This document shows, piece by piece, positions 6,133-7,216 of a DNA stretch of 7,216 bases. The DNA is from an uncultured Rhodospirillaceae bacterium. GTDB taxonomy: Bacteria > Pseudomonadota > Alphaproteobacteria > MPNO01. The position numbers were made by a program, and so were the translations under genes. The notes under the pieces were generated by a model. That model saw only the letters and a list, made by a program, of their open reading frames with translations. It was not told the origin of the DNA and searched no databases. The stretch is taken from the NCBI GenBank assembly GCA_937916005.1, contig CALGIA010000495.1, forward strand, positions 1 to 7,216, read 5' to 3'. Every line of letters begins with the position of its first letter. Position 1 is the stretch's first letter.

Positions 6133-6148
6133 CCGGTCGTCAGACCGG
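6133..6148. repeat. Short hairpin over the ATPase stop codon
   Basis: CCGGTC and GACCGG form a perfect 6-bp stem around a 4-nt loop that contains the ATPase TGA (6140-6142). No T run follows in the direction of transcription, so it is not a classical terminator. It may be an intercistronic RNA structure. Confidence 0.35.
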
Positions 6149-6934
6149 TTCGAGTTCGGCTTCGCCGACATGCAGAAGCGACATGAGTTGCCCGACATAG
6201 GGGCCGATTTTCGGGTCTTTGCGGCGCTCCATCGGATCGGCCCGGCCGGGGATATCGACGATAATTTCCTCGATGATTTTTCCCGGACGCTGGCTCATCA
6301 CCAGCACCCGGTCCGACAGCGCCACCGCCTCGACCAGATCGTGCGTGATGAACAGGGCCGTCTTGCCGGCCTCGGACAGGGTCCGCGCGAGGTCCTGCTG
6401 CAGGATCATCTTGGTCTGTGCATCGAGCGCGGAGAACGGCTCGTCGAGCAACAGCACATGCGGGTCGGTTGCCAGCGTGCGGGCAAGCGCGGCGCGCTGG
6501 CGCATCCCGCCGGAAAGCTGGTGCGGATAATGATCGGCGAAATCGGCTATCTTGCAGCGCGCGAGCCAGTCATCCGACCGGCGGCGGCGCTCGTCCCGCG
6601 GCAGGCCGTGGATTTCGAGGCCGAATTCGACATTCTCGCGGATCGTCCGCCACGCCAACAGCAGATCCTTTTGCAGCATGAACGAGACGTGCTCATTGAC
6701 CGAAACGACTTCGTCGTCGTCGACGAACACCTTGCCGCCGCTGGTCTCGCTCAGACCGGACGCCATGTTCAGCAGTGTGGACTTGCCGCAGCCCGAGGGT
6801 CCGATCAGCGAAACCACCTCGCCATCCTGTACCGAAAGCGTCACTCCCTCCACCGCGACGATGGTCCGGCCGGAGCCCAGGCGGTCCTGGAATTTCTTGG
6901 TGACGTTGCGGAATTCGAGCCGGGTGTCGGTCAT
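6140..6934 (-). CDS. ABC transporter ATP-binding protein, SsuB/TauB-like
   Basis: The 264-aa cytoplasmic ATPase of the importer is complete with every catalytic motif: Walker A GPSGCGKS (45-52), Q-loop glutamine at 88 in FMLQKDLLLAW, signature LSGGMRQR (140-147), Walker B VLLLDEP (160-166), D-loop SALD (168-171) and the switch histidine His198 in ITHD. It powers uptake by dimerising on the permease homodimer. The sequence type is that of nitrate/sulfonate/taurine importers. The ATG at 6934 has CGGAG 10 nt upstream, acceptable but not strong; this lies within the end of a possible 42-codon ORF that stops 5 bp earlier, so translational coupling is conceivable. It is the first firm gene of the operon, followed by the binding protein after 103 bp. 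Confidence 0.95.
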   Translation of the reverse strand: MTDTRLEFRNVTKKFQDRLGSGRTIVAVEGVTLSVQDGEVVSLIGPSGCGKSTLLNMASGLSETSGGKVFVDDDEVVSVNEHVSFMLQKDLLLAWRTIRENVEFGLEIHGLPRDERRRRSDDWLARCKIADFADHYPHQLSGGMRQRAALARTLATDPHVLLLDEPFSALDAQTKMILQQDLARTLSEAGKTALFITHDLVEAVALSDRVLVMSQRPGKIIEEIIVDIPGRADPMERRKDPKIGPYVGQLMSLLHVGEAELEPV

Positions 6935-6939
6935 GCGGA

Positions 6940-7068
6940 TCAGGCTCCGAGGCGGGTCATGAATACCGCGTCCAGGGAAGCGGACAAACCGGTCTCGAAT
7001 TCGGTCAACTCAACGCTTTCCCGGGTTTTCCGGTCAATCTTTCCCGCTTCGGGATATTCCACAGCCAT
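6940..7068 (-). CDS. Possible small hypothetical protein (42 aa) at the head of the importer operon
   Basis: An ORF from ATG (7066-7068) to TGA (6940-6942) encodes 42 residues starting MAVEYPEAGKIDRKTRESVE and ending VFMTRLGA. It lies between the predicted promoter and the ATPase gene and stops 5 bp before the ATPase ATG, in a different frame, a spacing typical of coupled genes. The peptide is hydrophilic with mixed charge, has no signal peptide or membrane helix, and matches no family I recognise. Against it, no ribosome binding site precedes the ATG, and the length is within chance for GC-rich DNA. It could be a leader peptide, a remnant, or noncoding. Confidence 0.35.
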   Translation of the reverse strand: MAVEYPEAGKIDRKTRESVELTEFETGLSASLDAVFMTRLGA

Positions 7069-7115
7069 GGTGACGTTAGCCCATGTTTTACTTCAAATCT
7101 TATTTCGAACTATTA

Positions 7116-7141
7116 TGTTTCGTATATGAAACACCGTTTCA
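7116..7141. promoter_or_regulatory. Interlocked inverted repeats, candidate repressor operator of the importer operon
   Basis: TGTTTCGTATATGAAACA (7116-7133) is an inverted repeat with 8 of 9 arm positions paired. It shares its right arm with the perfect TGAAAC-ACC-GTTTCA (7127-7141). Together they give alternating half-sites at 7117-7121, 7128-7132 and 7136-7140. Palindromes of GAAAC/GTTTC type resemble operators of some IclR-family (KdgR-like) repressors, but the regulator is not in the window. The site begins at the predicted transcription start and so would block the promoter when occupied. Confidence 0.55.
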
Positions 7142-7147
7142 AATATG

Positions 7148-7176
7148 ACGATAGCGCGGCGACCTTAACCTGTCAA
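7148..7176 (-). promoter_or_regulatory. Sigma-70-type promoter of the importer operon
   Basis: On the minus strand a consensus -35 TTGACA (7171-7176) is followed after exactly 17 bp by TATCGT (7148-7153), which matches TATAAT at 4 of 6 positions. Transcription would start near 7141, about 75 nt before the small ORF and 207 nt before the ATPase. A second, weaker option downstream is TTGAAA with CATAAT at 19-bp spacing, which overlaps the operator itself. Confidence 0.6.
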
Positions 7177-7216
7177 TGCCCGGCCGGGACCGGTGGCGTT
7201 TAGGATGGTAGCATCG

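Noticed and set aside
4729..6186. Long plus-strand open frame of 485 codons opposite the binding-protein and permease genes
   Set aside because: It is antisense to two genes with clear family motifs, and its translation is rich in R, H, G and D without recognisable domains, the usual shadow in GC-rich DNA.
6037..6198. N-terminal extension of the binding protein by up to 54 residues from upstream in-frame ATGs
   Set aside because: The extension would precede a complete signal peptide, consists largely of translated minisatellite, overlaps the ATPase end and has no ribosome site, whereas the ATG at 6036 has AAGGAG at ideal spacing.
5951..7129. Plus-strand open frame of 392 codons opposite the ATPase
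   Set aside because: It lies antisense to a complete ABC ATPase with all motifs; the repeated 'VMWVRVMWVGVMW' part is only the minisatellite read in another direction.
6935..7147. Riboswitch (for example a thiamine pyrophosphate type, given the NMT1-like importer) in the operon leader
   Set aside because: I could not find the conserved core bases of a known riboswitch class in the leader; the visible control element is the DNA palindrome pair instead.
7179..7188. Palindrome CCCGGCCGGG just upstream of the importer -35 element
   Set aside because: Short and made only of G and C, hence expected by chance in such DNA; no second copy or positional support.
7126..7203. Plus-strand ORF of 25 codons (MKHRFKYDDSAATLTCQCPA...)
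   Set aside because: No ribosome binding site, and it lies across the operator and promoter of the oppositely directed operon; too short to support.

Overview
The window reads as GC-rich chromosomal DNA, most likely from an alphaproteobacterium. This rests on overall composition, codon use, the regulator architecture (winged helix + TolB_N-like domain + TPR) and the DUF1326/DUF2182 gene pair. It is an inference, not a taxonomic match. There are seven well-supported protein genes, one of them cut by the left edge, plus one doubtful small ORF. I see no tRNA, rRNA, CRISPR array, insertion sequence or phage gene.

Layout. (1) Bases 1-883, plus strand: the C-terminal end of a FIST-family sensory protein, then thpR, an RNA 2',3'-cyclic phosphodiesterase (LigT/2H family), 20 bp downstream. 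(2) Bases 927-2351, minus strand: a two-gene operon with a DUF1326 cysteine-rich protein first and a DUF2182 polytopic membrane protein second. (3) Bases 2352-2529: a visibly more AT-rich divergent control region. It holds a 14-bp perfect palindrome near the DUF1326 start and a tandem pair of 11-bp direct repeats near the regulator start. (4) Bases 2530-4059, plus strand: a 509-aa OmpR/PhoB-type winged-helix regulator with a TolB_N-like middle domain and TPR-like C-terminus, lacking both a receiver domain and a membrane segment. (5) Bases 4140-7216, minus strand: an ABC importer operon of the nitrate/taurine/sulfonate/thiamine-precursor (NMT1-like) class, in the order ATPase, periplasmic binding protein, permease.

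Working together. The divergent regulator is a natural candidate to control the DUF1326-DUF2182 operon and itself, because PhoB-type winged helices bind head-to-tail repeats with 11-bp period. The DUF1326 CxCxxxCxC cluster and the Cys/His/Met-rich DUF2182 membrane protein suggest a metal- or thiol-handling membrane module of unknown function. The importer operon has a strong-looking promoter (TTGACA, 17 bp, TATCGT). Three alternating GTTTC/GAAAC half-sites start at the predicted transcription start, the arrangement expected of a repressor site. Between the ATPase and binding-protein genes there is a four-copy 15-bp minisatellite, each copy carrying an ATG in frame with the binding-protein gene. 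The ligand cannot be read from the sequence.

The most distinctive points are the divergent control region with its uncharacterised gene pair, the minisatellite and the interlocked operator. None proves a new system; each is a specific, testable observation.
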